Below the pieces are notes generated by a model that was not told the origin of the DNA, searched no databases, and saw only the letters and a program-made list of their open reading frames with translations. 64,000 nt of DNA from Neobacillus soli NBRC 102451 (lineage in GTDB: Bacteria; Bacillota; Bacilli; Bacillales; Cytobacillaceae): positions 1-64,000 of the forward strand of contig NZ_BCVI01000057.1 of the NCBI RefSeq assembly GCF_001591665.1, written 5' to 3'. The position numbers and the translations under genes were made by a program. The first letter of the stretch is position 1. Each line of letters opens with the position of its first letter. Positions 6,824-15,074 of the stretch are shown in pieces.

Positions 6824-9088
6824 TCAAACTCCATCCTTTAACCATCTCGCTGTCAATGTTTCTGCATTTAACATCTCTTCCGGTGTTCCTTCGAATATAA
6901 TTTGTCCACCTTGTTTTCCTCCTCCTGGACCCAATTCTATTACCCAGTCGCTCGCTGCTATCAAGTCTAGTTTGTGTTCGATTATTATCACGGAATTCCC
7001 TCTGTTTACAAGATTTTGAAATACATCTAAGAGTTTTTCATTATCTTCTGAGTGCAGTCCTGAGGATGGCTCGTCTAACAGATAGATTTGGCCCTCTTTT
7101 TGTAAGTGGCTTGCCAGTTTTAGACGTTGAATTTCACCTCCGCTTAGGGAACTTGTCGTCTGCCCTAAGGTCAAATAACCTAATCCCACATCTTTTAGCG
7201 TATGGACTCTTTTTATGATTTTTGGCGCTTTAAAATAATTAATGGCCTCGTCTATTGTTAAATCTAAAATCTCTACTATATTCTTATCTTGATAGCGATA
7301 ACTAAGCGCTTCGTCTGAGTATCTCTTACCGCCACATGCCTCACAAGGGATCGTCACTGGATCTGCAAATGCTACTTCTGGCGTTAGGACTCCTTTTCCT
7401 TTGCAGACAGGACATGCTCCTAAGGAGTTAAAGCTAAACAATCCTGCCGGTTGTCCTGTTGCTTTTGAAAATATCGCGCGAATATCATCCATTATTCCCA
7501 TATATGTAGCCATAGTTGAACGATTGGAGATTCCTATACCGCCATGTCCTACCGTTATGGAATCTGGATACTTTTTCGTGAAGGCCTCCAATATTAAGGA
7601 GCTTTTACCTGAACCAGATACTCCACATACAGAGACTAAGACACTTTTAGGAATATTGATGCTTATATTTTTTAAGTTATTGTTACTTGCTCTTTTTATT
7701 GTAAAATAACTTTTTATATCCCTTGGGTTTTTATTTATTTTTAGCTGGTGCTTTAAGGCTGTTGCGGTGGGAGAGTTTTTTAGTCCTTCTAATTTTCCTT
7801 GATAGACAACTTTTCCTCCATTTACACCTGCTCCTGGTCCCATCTCAATTATTTCATCCGCAGCTTTTATCACTGATAGATCGTGTTCGATTACGATTAC
7901 GGTATTATGTTGGTCTTTTATCCTTTTTAGCATCTGTATTAACATATCCACTTCTTCTGGATGGAGTCCCGCACTTGGTTCGTCGAAAATATAGGTGATA
8001 TTATTTAGACTGCTTCCTAAATGACGAGCAATTTTTGCCCTTTGAGCTTCACCGCCGGACAGGGTGCCCATTTTTCTTGACAGACTCAAATATCCCAGTC
8101 CCATGTCGACTAGTTGTTTTACATACGGGATTGCTTGTTGTGCTATCGATTTCCCCATAGGATCTTTTATTTTCTTTAGTTCTTCTAGCATTTCTGGCAG
8201 CTCTAATTGGTCGTATTCTGCGATATTTAGGCCATTTATTTTACACTCTAATACCTTGGGGTTTAAGCCTGTACCTTTACATGTTGGGCATAATGAATGC
8301 GTTGATACTGCTAAGACATCATCTTGCGATACTTGTTTTAGTTTTGAGATGTCTCGATTTATATAAACACGCGTAAATCTAGGTAATAACCCATCCCACT
8401 CTGCATTATGGGGTCCATTTTTTGTGTGAAACGGCGCATAAGCTCTTTCACCTTCTCGGGGACCATATAAAAACAGGTGGAGTTCTTCTTCTGAGTAGTC
8501 TTTTAGCGGTTTATCTGGATCGAATAATCCGCAGGTCATCATCCATTGACCTTGCCAGCCTGAAGGCGATAATGGTTTAAATTTCACTGCATATTCTCGA
8601 AGTGACTTATCGTAATCGATCATCTTATCAAGGTCTGGTGCAATTACTTCCCCATATCCGCCGCATTCAGGACATCTGCCAAAAGAACCTTGGCTTGAAA
8701 AATCAGTGGCAGAACCGATCGGTGGATTTCCTACTCTCGAGAACAATAGTCTAATTAATGGATCAATATCCATATAGGTGCCCACCGTTGAACGGGAATT
8801 GCCTCCTATAGGTCTTTGTTCTACTACTACAACCGGGCTTAAGTTTTGCATAAGGTCAGCGTGGGGTCGTTCGTACCTTGGCATTTGATTTCTGACATAG
8901 AGAGGATAGTTCAAAGTCATTTGTCTTCTACTCTCTGTTGCTAATGTATCAAAAACGACTGAACTCTTTCCCGAGCCTGAAAGACCTGTAAATACAATGA
9001 TTTTTTCTTTTGGTATGTTTAAATCTACATTTTTTAAATTATTTTCTTTAAGCCCTCTTAAAATGATTTCATCTTTTATTCCTGACAT
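6824..9088 (-). CDS. UvrA-like tandem ABC ATPase (UvrA2 / drug-resistance type)
   Basis: A 754-residue protein from ATG 9088 (AAAGGAT upstream). It has two UvrA-type ABC modules: Walker A GLSGSGKSS near residue 35, zinc-finger cysteines in CPECGGYGEV, signature LSGGEAQRAKIARHL with DEPSAGLH, then a second Walker A GVSGSGKSS, CPVCKGKG and LSGGEIQRLKLASHL with DEPSSGLH. It is about 200 residues shorter than housekeeping UvrA (about 950) because the UvrB-binding and insertion domains are reduced. Such UvrA2-like proteins are linked to tolerance of DNA-binding antibiotics. It stands alone, with no uvrB partner or transporter nearby. DNA repair versus self-resistance cannot be separated from sequence. 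Confidence 0.88.
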   Translation of the reverse strand: MSGIKDEIILRGLKENNLKNVDLNIPKEKIIVFTGLSGSGKSSVVFDTLATESRRQMTLNYPLYVRNQMPRYERPHADLMQNLSPVVVVEQRPIGGNSRSTVGTYMDIDPLIRLLFSRVGNPPIGSATDFSSQGSFGRCPECGGYGEVIAPDLDKMIDYDKSLREYAVKFKPLSPSGWQGQWMMTCGLFDPDKPLKDYSEEELHLFLYGPREGERAYAPFHTKNGPHNAEWDGLLPRFTRVYINRDISKLKQVSQDDVLAVSTHSLCPTCKGTGLNPKVLECKINGLNIAEYDQLELPEMLEELKKIKDPMGKSIAQQAIPYVKQLVDMGLGYLSLSRKMGTLSGGEAQRAKIARHLGSSLNNITYIFDEPSAGLHPEEVDMLIQMLKRIKDQHNTVIVIEHDLSVIKAADEIIEMGPGAGVNGGKVVYQGKLEGLKNSPTATALKHQLKINKNPRDIKSYFTIKRASNNNLKNISINIPKSVLVSVCGVSGSGKSSLILEAFTKKYPDSITVGHGGIGISNRSTMATYMGIMDDIRAIFSKATGQPAGLFSFNSLGACPVCKGKGVLTPEVAFADPVTIPCEACGGKRYSDEALSYRYQDKNIVEILDLTIDEAINYFKAPKIIKRVHTLKDVGLGYLTLGQTTSSLSGGEIQRLKLASHLQKEGQIYLLDEPSSGLHSEDNEKLLDVFQNLVNRGNSVIIIEHKLDLIAASDWVIELGPGGGKQGGQIIFEGTPEEMLNAETLTARWLKDGV

Positions 9089-9256
9089 TTTACTATCCTT
9101 TCTATGCATTAATACATTTCAATGAATCGTTCAACGATACCATCAGAACTAAACCCATTACTTGATAATAAAAACATTAATTAATAGTTTACCCATATTC
9201 GCTTCACCATTACTATAGTCTTAACATGTATGGATTTTAATTGACACGGAAAAAAG

Positions 9257-9300
9257 GGTCAGACAATCATGAAATTGGAAACTTTCATGATTGTCTGACC
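9257..9300. repeat. Perfect 18-bp inverted repeat (GGTCAGAC...GTCTGACC)
   Basis: Arms 9257-9274 and 9283-9300 are perfectly complementary around an 8-base loop. The outer GGTCAGAC motif recurs as GGGTCTGACCCC near 5989-6000. There is no T-run on either side, so it is not a standard terminator, although it lies between a divergent gene start and a gene relic. Confidence 0.75.
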
Positions 9301-9321
9301 TATAAACTGCACGCAGCATCT

Positions 9322-9579
9322 TTAGTTGGTGATTTTCAATTCCTCAAGTTCCTGATTGGTAAAAACGCGGGAACGTGTAATAAAATGCTTTTCTTCTAGA
9401 CTATCAAGCGAAAATGTCGCTCCTGGACCTTCCGCTGCATCAATAATTAATTGGGTATGCTTCCAATAATTATATTGGCTTTTATGCATATAGAAAGGAA
9501 CTCCACCGATTGAGCCCAGATTAATATCTGAATCGCCCAATAAGAAATCTCCTTCCTTATCCATGGGGACGGAGCCATC
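9322..9579 (-). pseudogene. N-terminally truncated DUF779 protein
   Basis: The 80-codon ORF from 9564, plus five upstream in-frame codons, encodes the C-terminal two thirds of a DUF779 protein: DGSVPMDKEGDFLLGDSD, then GGVPFYMHKSQYNYWKHTQ and FSLDSLEEKHFITRSR. DUF779 proteins normally have about 40 more N-terminal residues with the Cys-rich SGGCCDGS segment. Here an in-frame TAG lies immediately before the DGS codons and nothing upstream matches. DUF779 genes usually sit next to aldehyde or alcohol dehydrogenases; none is present. I infer a relic of a lost locus. Confidence 0.75.
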
Positions 9580-9675
9580 CTAAATGAATGAACTATCTGA
9601 ATAACTTCAAGATAGAAAAAGCAGCCAGAATCTAGTAAGATATCCACATGTGACATTAGATAAGGGGTTAAAAAA

Positions 9676-11229
9676 ATGAGCGTATTAAATGTAAAAAATT
9701 TAAGTCACGGTTTCGGTGATCGTGCGATTTTTAATGATGTGTCTTTTCGACTTTTAAAAGGCGAACACGTTGGACTAGTTGGGGCAAATGGTGAGGGTAA
9801 GTCTACTTTCATGAATATTGTTACTGGGAAGTTGCAGCCCGACGAGGGGAAAGTAGAGTGGTCGCGAAAAGTTCGTGTTGGTTATTTAGATCAGCATGCT
9901 GTACTTCAAAAAGGTAGTACGATGCGTGACGCTTTGAGTACTGCTTTTCAATATCTATTTGATGCTGAAGCAGAGATCAATGAACTTTATGCAAAAATGG
10001 GTGATGAAGGTGCTGATATCGATGCACTGCTTGCAGAAGTTGGAGAGCTACAAGAAACTTTAGATAGTAATGATTTCTATCAAATTAATTCAAAAGTTGA
10101 GGAAGTTGCACGTGGTCTAGGACTAGACGATGTTGGACTCGATCGAGATGTAGATGATCTTAGCGGTGGGCAACGTACGAAAGTTTTGCTAGCTAAGCTT
10201 TTGTTAGAAAAACCTGAAATCCTATTACTAGACGAGCCGACGAACTATTTGGATGAACAGCATATCGAATGGTTGAAGCGCTATTTACAGGATTATGAGA
10301 ATGCATTTATCTTGATTTCACATGATATTCCATTCTTGAACAATGTTGTTAACTTGATCTATCACATGGAAAACCAAGAGTTGAATCGCTATGTTGGTGA
10401 CTACGATAACTTCTTAAACATATATGAAATGAAGAAGCAACAGCTAGAGTCCGCTTACAAGCGTCAACAACAAGAAATAGCTGATTTGAAAGATTTCGTT
10501 GCTCGTAACAAGGCAAGTGTTGCGACTCGTAATATGGCGATGTCTCGTCAGAAGAAGCTCGACAAAATGGAAGTTATTGAATTGGGGAGAGAGAAGCCGA
10601 AACCAGAGTTTAACTTCAAAGAGGCCCGTGCTGCTAGTCGTTATATTTTCACGGCTGAAGATCTTGTTATTGGTTACAATGAACCACTTTCCCGCCCTCT
10701 GAATTTGAAAATGGAACGCGGACAAAAAATTGCATTCGTTGGGGCAAACGGTATTGGGAAGTCTACTCTTTTAAAAAGTATTCTTGGGTTAATTAATCCA
10801 ATTTCGGGTAAAGTTGAACGTGGTGAGTATCAATACATTGGTTACTTCGAGCAGGAAGTTAAACAGGCCAACTACAACACTTGTATTGAAGAGATTTGGA
10901 GCGAGTTCCCAAGTATGAATCAGGCTGAAGTCCGTGCTGCTCTTGCAAAATGTGGATTAACGACGAAACATATCGAAAGTAAAGTCGAAGTCCTTTCTGG
11001 TGGCGAAAAAGCCAAAGTTCGATTATGTAAAATATTAAACACAGAAACGAATTTATTAATTCTAGACGAACCGACCAATCACTTGGATGTGGATGCAAAA
11101 GATGAATTGAAGCGTGCTTTAAAAGCATATCGCGGAAGTATTTTGATGGTATCCCACGAACCGGATTTCTATCGTGAAATTGCGACCGATATTTGGAATT
11201 GTGAGGATTGGACTACGAAAGTGTTTTAA
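9676..11229 (+). CDS. yfmM: ABC-F family ATPase, YfmM type
   Basis: A cytosolic 517-residue protein with two ABC domains and no membrane segments: Walker A GANGEGKST near residue 40 and GANGIGKST near 355, signatures LSGGQRTKVLLAKLL and LSGGEKAKVRLCKIL, Walker B LLLDEPTNYLD and LILDEPTNHLD, joined by the charged P-site-tRNA-interacting linker (about residues 255-310) typical of ABC-F. ABC-F proteins act on the ribosome to resolve stalls or protect it from antibiotics. Length and N-terminus match Bacillus YfmM. The start has AAGGGG upstream and a perfect terminator follows. No regulatory leader peptide of the kind found before resistance ABC-F genes was recognised in the short 5' region. Confidence 0.92.
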   Translation: MSVLNVKNLSHGFGDRAIFNDVSFRLLKGEHVGLVGANGEGKSTFMNIVTGKLQPDEGKVEWSRKVRVGYLDQHAVLQKGSTMRDALSTAFQYLFDAEAEINELYAKMGDEGADIDALLAEVGELQETLDSNDFYQINSKVEEVARGLGLDDVGLDRDVDDLSGGQRTKVLLAKLLLEKPEILLLDEPTNYLDEQHIEWLKRYLQDYENAFILISHDIPFLNNVVNLIYHMENQELNRYVGDYDNFLNIYEMKKQQLESAYKRQQQEIADLKDFVARNKASVATRNMAMSRQKKLDKMEVIELGREKPKPEFNFKEARAASRYIFTAEDLVIGYNEPLSRPLNLKMERGQKIAFVGANGIGKSTLLKSILGLINPISGKVERGEYQYIGYFEQEVKQANYNTCIEEIWSEFPSMNQAEVRAALAKCGLTTKHIESKVEVLSGGEKAKVRLCKILNTETNLLILDEPTNHLDVDAKDELKRALKAYRGSILMVSHEPDFYREIATDIWNCEDWTTKVF

Positions 11230-11240
11230 ATGAAGATTAA

Positions 11241-11279
11241 GGGGTACCCAATGAAACTTCACCTGGGTACCCCTTTTTA
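11241..11279 (+). terminator. Terminator of yfmM
   Basis: Perfect 10-bp stem (11241-11250 with 11264-11273) followed by TTTTTATTT. Confidence 0.9.
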
Positions 11280-11547
11280 TTTAATCAAATAATTCAAAAT
11301 GTTATACAAGCCATGCATGAGAATGCTTGGATAAACTGAATCATATTAGCATAACCTGATAAAGTCCGAGCCTAACCCAATATCCTTCCAACATCCCAAT
11401 AGGTATTTTCTTCGTTATAAGAGTAGGAGCATAAGATAACCGATTAAACGTATCCAAATAAATTCACTTTTTCAAAGTTAAATTATTTGATTGGGTGATA
11501 CTTGCATTCCAAAAAGGAGTTCGAATGAACGAAAATTGGATAATGAC
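11280..11547. other. Intergenic, nothing recognised
   Basis: Convergent gap between yfmM and the YdeI-like gene; no ORF, repeat or second hairpin was seen. Confidence 0.5.
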
Positions 11548-12181
11548 TTAATCATTTAATCCCTTTCCATCGAGAATTTTCTGCATACATTTTTCAACCC
11601 TTGAACCCCTAGTTTTGGATTGTTTGGGTGCTGAAAAGTGAAGAATATATGCTCTTTGCCGTCCTGGCGTCAATGCTTCAAAAGCAGTTTTCAAGGCAGG
11701 AATTTCATCTAATTTATGTTGAAATTCTTCAGGGATTGGTTCTGGATTCTTTGCAAACCCCACTTTCAAGCCGGCCTTTTCCACTTCAATGGTTTCATAA
11801 ATATAGTCTTTCAAGATGGTTTCGAGTGCACCAATTTCCTGAACATTGGTGAACCGAACCAGACGTGCCGCCTGAGTATTCTCCCCAGGCTTTTCTAAGA
11901 TATGATGGGTATCCTTTAACAGGGCACCTTTGAAAAAACTGATAGAACAGTATTCATTAAAAGCAGCTACTGTAATGACATTACTTTTATTGTATGTGTA
12001 GCAAGGAATTCCCCATTTCAATTCTTCTTTCAGCCCACAGTCAAGAACAATCATTCTCATTCTCTCTAATTCTTCCGGCCATTTGTGGACCTTACAGTCG
12101 AGAGTTCCCCCCTAGCGGGCAACGCATACAGCCCACAAGTAAATATTGATCAACCTTTGGATTCATACTATTAATTGTCAT
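11548..12181 (-). pseudogene. ydeI: Frameshifted YdeI/OmpD-associated family gene
   Basis: The intact C-terminal part (LDCGLKEELKWGIPCYTY..., then FAKNPEPIPEEFQHKLDE) is a YdeI-type protein. Its missing N-terminus is upstream in another frame: ATG 12181, preceded by AGAGAGGTG, gives MTINSMNPKVDQYLLVGCMR, followed by CPLGG and then, after a one-base shift near 12105-12113, DCKVHKWPEELERMRM into the main ORF. The locus is 634 bases, one more than a multiple of three, consistent with a single inserted base in a 210-residue gene. YdeI-family proteins are small cytosolic DUF1801-type proteins of poorly known role. A sequencing error would restore it. Confidence 0.8.
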
Positions 12182-12202
12182 TAAGAAAACACCTCTCTTC
12201 TA

Positions 12203-12910
12203 CTAATATCCAAAAAAGGCATCCTTTTTGATATTCCGTTTTGAAATATTATTATTTTGTAAATAAGCAGAAATATCATCTACCATTGACTTCGGTCCTG
12301 CAATAAAGTACTTACCATCGTTCTTATAAAGGCTAGTAAACTTATCTATCTTCTGATGTAAACCATTCCTTGAATCAAGGTAAGTTACACTTATTGAAGT
12401 ATTGTTTGCAATTCCATCAAGTTCATCTTTATATATATAGGACTTTTTACTATCCATATAGAGTAGATGTATTTTTTTATCCCCTCTATTCCCTTCTGCC
12501 TCGATTTGTTTTAATATCGACCGAAATGGTGTTATTCCAATACCGCCTGCAATCAGAAGTGAAGGACCGCTATCTTTTAAATAGAAACTACCTACTGGCC
12601 CACTTATTCTAACCTTCATACCCTGCTTTAATTCCAACATCGCTTTCTTAAAATCACTTGGGTTATCTCCAATACGCATAGTTAGTCTAACACCATTCTC
12701 TGTGGGAGCAGATGCCACAGTGAATGGTCGTATTGGCTTTTTTATTTTCTTATGAGTAATATTAAACAATCCATGTTGCCCTGCTTTCCAGGTTAAATCT
12801 TTCTCTTTTTCAAATAGAAAGGTATAAACATCTTCTGATTCTTTGTAGCTTTCTAAAAATAATAAATCTCTCTTTTTAAATATCGATAATGTATCTTGAA
12901 AAAAACTCAT
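12203..12910 (-). CDS. Ferredoxin-NADP reductase-like flavoprotein (FAD/NAD(P) oxidoreductase)
   Basis: A soluble 235-residue FNR-superfamily protein. The FAD-binding barrel carries RPFTVASAP (about residues 66-74), and the NAD(P)-binding half begins with LLIAGGIGITPFRSIL (about 127-142) and has YFIAGPKSMVDDI near residue 202. No ferredoxin, flavodoxin or haem domain is attached, so an external acceptor is required. The start has AAAGGAG at ideal spacing. It ends just before the frameshifted YdeI-like gene on the same strand, with 21 bases between. The physiological partner is unknown. Confidence 0.85.
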   Translation of the reverse strand: MSFFQDTLSIFKKRDLLFLESYKESEDVYTFLFEKEKDLTWKAGQHGLFNITHKKIKKPIRPFTVASAPTENGVRLTMRIGDNPSDFKKAMLELKQGMKVRISGPVGSFYLKDSGPSLLIAGGIGITPFRSILKQIEAEGNRGDKKIHLLYMDSKKSYIYKDELDGIANNTSISVTYLDSRNGLHQKIDKFTSLYKNDGKYFIAGPKSMVDDISAYLQNNNISKRNIKKDAFFGY

Positions 12911-12995
12911 TCCCCAATCTCCTTTGTTAAACTAACTATCTATACTTATATTTGTTCTAATAAAACAACGGCTCAGTATAAAAGAAACGTAAGAA

Positions 12996-13020
12996 GGCAA
13001 CGCCCAAAGGGTTAGTTGCC
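12996..13020 (-). terminator. Terminator of rlmCD, overlapping the last codons
   Basis: GGCAAC (12996-13001) pairs with GTTGCC (13015-13020), with further internal CCC/GGG pairing. The same hairpin is preserved in the fragment at 4398-4422. Confidence 0.6.
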
Positions 13021-14391
13021 TTTCTTAAAAATGAGTTGCGACACGCACTCCACATGTGTCGTCATAGGAAACATATCCACCGGCTGCACTTCAACGGTCT
13101 TGTATCCCCCGTCTTCCAAAATCCTTAAATCCCGTGCTAATGTTGCCGGATTACAGGATACATAAACCACTTTTTTAGGCTTCATTTCTATAATGGTTTC
13201 CAGAAATGCTTCATCACAGCCCTTTCTCGGTGGGTCGACGACCAACACATCGGCAGCATTGCCTTCTTTGTACCATTTCGGAATCACAACCTCTGCCTCC
13301 CCGGCAGCAAATTCCGCATTCTCAATCCCGTTCAAGGCGGCATTCCGTTTCGCATCTTCAATGGCCTCTGGAACTACTTCAACGCCGAAAACCTTTTGTG
13401 CTTTTTGGGCTAAAAATAACGAAATCGTCCCAATTCCACAATAGGCATCAATCACCTTTTCTTCGCCGCTAAGGTCGGCATATTCTAGCGCCTTCTCATA
13501 TAACACCTTGGTTTGGACAGGATTGACTTGATAAAAGGACAGAGCCGAAATGGCAAATTTCACATCTCCTATGTAATCGTAAATGACCTCATTTCCCCAT
13601 AAGACCTTCGTTTTTTCACCAAGGATAACATTCGTCCGCTTTGAATTCACGTTATGAACAATCGATTTCACCTTAGGGAGGCGCGCCACTATTTCCTCCA
13701 CCAACTTATCTTTTTGGGGAAGATCTGCTGTTCTCGTGATGATGACCACCATAAGCTCGCCTGTTTGCTGCCCGTACCTGGCCATAATATGACGGAGCAC
13801 CCCTTTATGGGACTCCTCTTGATAGGCTGGAATGCCAAGCTTGCTGGCTATTTCTTTGACTATTTGGACGGCTTCATTTATTTCTGGCAGCTGAATCAAG
13901 CTCTCATTCGTATCGACAATTTCATGGCTTCTTGGTTTGAAAAAACCAGCAATCAGTTTGCCGTCCTTTTCCCCTACTGGTACCTGGGCCTTGTTCCGAT
14001 AATGCCAGGGGTGATCCATCCCTAAAATGGGATGAACAATTACATCTTCCAGTTTTCCAATGCGTGTCAGAACCTGGCGAACTTGATTTTCCTTATATTT
14101 TAGCTGGCCTTCATAACTAATATGTTCGAGCTGGGTGCCGCCATATTTGTGCCGCTCGCTGCTAGCAATATCCACTCGGTAGGGGCTTTTTTCATAAAGC
14201 TCAATCATCCGCCCAAAACCATAGCCTTTACCCGTCTTAATTACTTTTATTTTTGCCTTTTCACCTGGCAGCCCGTTTGGGACAAATAATGGATATCCCT
14301 CGACCTTCGCCACGCCGGCCCCGTCATGGGTTAAATCTTCAAAAACTACATCTATATAATCATTTTTAGTTACTGGTATTGGTCTATTCAT
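13012..14391 (-). CDS. rlmCD: 23S rRNA (uracil-C5)-methyltransferase RlmCD
   Basis: RlmCD makes m5U at U747 and U1939 of 23S rRNA in Gram-positive bacteria. The 459-residue length equals Bacillus YefA as I know it. An N-terminal TRAM domain (residues about 5-62) is followed by the SAM-dependent core: [14 protein letters not shown] for SAM binding, [11 protein letters not shown] and the catalytic-cysteine motif [11 protein letters not shown] near residue 413. Compared with the four-cysteine iron-sulfur type, the N-terminal cysteine cluster is absent. Start ATG 14391 has AAAGGAAG upstream. The last 15 codons exist again as a fragment at 4398-4463. Confidence 0.93.
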   Translation of the reverse strand: MNRPIPVTKNDYIDVVFEDLTHDGAGVAKVEGYPLFVPNGLPGEKAKIKVIKTGKGYGFGRMIELYEKSPYRVDIASSERHKYGGTQLEHISYEGQLKYKENQVRQVLTRIGKLEDVIVHPILGMDHPWHYRNKAQVPVGEKDGKLIAGFFKPRSHEIVDTNESLIQLPEINEAVQIVKEIASKLGIPAYQEESHKGVLRHIMARYGQQTGELMVVIITRTADLPQKDKLVEEIVARLPKVKSIVHNVNSKRTNVILGEKTKVLWGNEVIYDYIGDVKFAISALSFYQVNPVQTKVLYEKALEYADLSGEEKVIDAYCGIGTISLFLAQKAQKVFGVEVVPEAIEDAKRNAALNGIENAEFAAGEAEVVIPKWYKEGNAADVLVVDPPRKGCDEAFLETIIEMKPKKVVYVSCNPATLARDLRILEDGGYKTVEVQPVDMFPMTTHVECVSQLIFKKGN

Positions 14392-14559
14392 CGATTTCTT
14401 CCTTTACTTCGAATTAACTAGAAAAATTGTAACACATTCTAGTAGAGATTACGAAATATGCCCGTTTTCATGTTTTTAGCTTTTTAGCCCCGTTCAAATG
14501 AGAAGTATAGTAAAATCATGTTAAGTTGGAAGATTGGAAAATCAAGGAGTGGATGATGG

Positions 14560-14835
14560 TTGAATATCGAAATAGATGCTGGATCAAAAGAGTGGATAGA
14601 ATCTAAAGGGAATCAGTTAACGGTAAAAACGTTGGAAGTAAAAGCCTGCTGTGCCCCCGGGGTGCAGGAACTGGTGGCTGTGCCTGGAAAACCAAAGACT
14701 TTGAACAATTATCATGAAATTTTAATCGATAATCTCTCCATCTATGTACAAAAAAATATTAGAAGTAAGGAAAAACTCATATTAAAATTATCGGGGTTTA
14801 GCTTTTTAAAATCTATTTCTGCAAAGCTTCAATAA
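14560..14835 (+). CDS. CC/Se-motif family protein, HesB-like
   Basis: A 91-residue protein starting at TTG 14560, with AGGAG 10 bases upstream; an ATG at 14553 is in another frame. The diagnostic motif is the paired cysteine in KACCAPGVQEL near residue 32, where some relatives carry selenocysteine, followed by a short LNNYHEILIDNLSIYV segment like HesB/IscA-type folds. The function of the family is not established; a redox or metal-binding role is inferred from the vicinal cysteines. It is divergent from rlmCD and convergent with cstA, and a 21-bp repeat array lies directly downstream. Confidence 0.75.
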   Translation: MNIEIDAGSKEWIESKGNQLTVKTLEVKACCAPGVQELVAVPGKPKTLNNYHEILIDNLSIYVQKNIRSKEKLILKLSGFSFLKSISAKLQ

Positions 14836-14940
14836 AAACGAAAGGCTGTTTGTAAAGAATGTTGTTATTAACCCTCATTATGCTTCCGAAAATCCTTAAA
14901 TCAGTGTAAAATTACACCTTATTAATAAGTAGAACAGATA

Positions 14941-14993
14941 TATTAGCGGATTTCGGATGTTTATTAGCGAATCTACAATTTTATTAGCGAATC
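14941..14993 (+). repeat. 21-bp-phased repeat array A (core TTATTAGCGAAT)
   Basis: Three units beginning TATTAGCG at 14941, 14962 and 14982, spaced 21 and 20 bases, lie in the convergent gap between the CC/Se gene and cstA. The intervening bases differ between units; only the core is conserved. Related arrays are at 31861-31957, 41096-41191 and 47925-47998. Confidence 0.7.
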
Positions 14994-15034
14994 AATAAAA
15001 ACAACAATCTTTTAGGTAAGAGCCAAACGAAAAA

Positions 15035-15070
15035 ACAGCACCCATTCAATCTTACATGAATGGGTGCTGT
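15035..15070 (-). terminator. Terminator of cstA
   Basis: Perfect 14-bp stem (15035-15048 with 15057-15070); T-run on the minus strand. Confidence 0.9.
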
Positions 15071-15074
15071 CATG

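Noticed and set aside
9447..9656. 69-codon ORF overlapping the DUF779 relic
   Set aside because: It reads the DUF779 sequence in a wrong frame and shows no family features.
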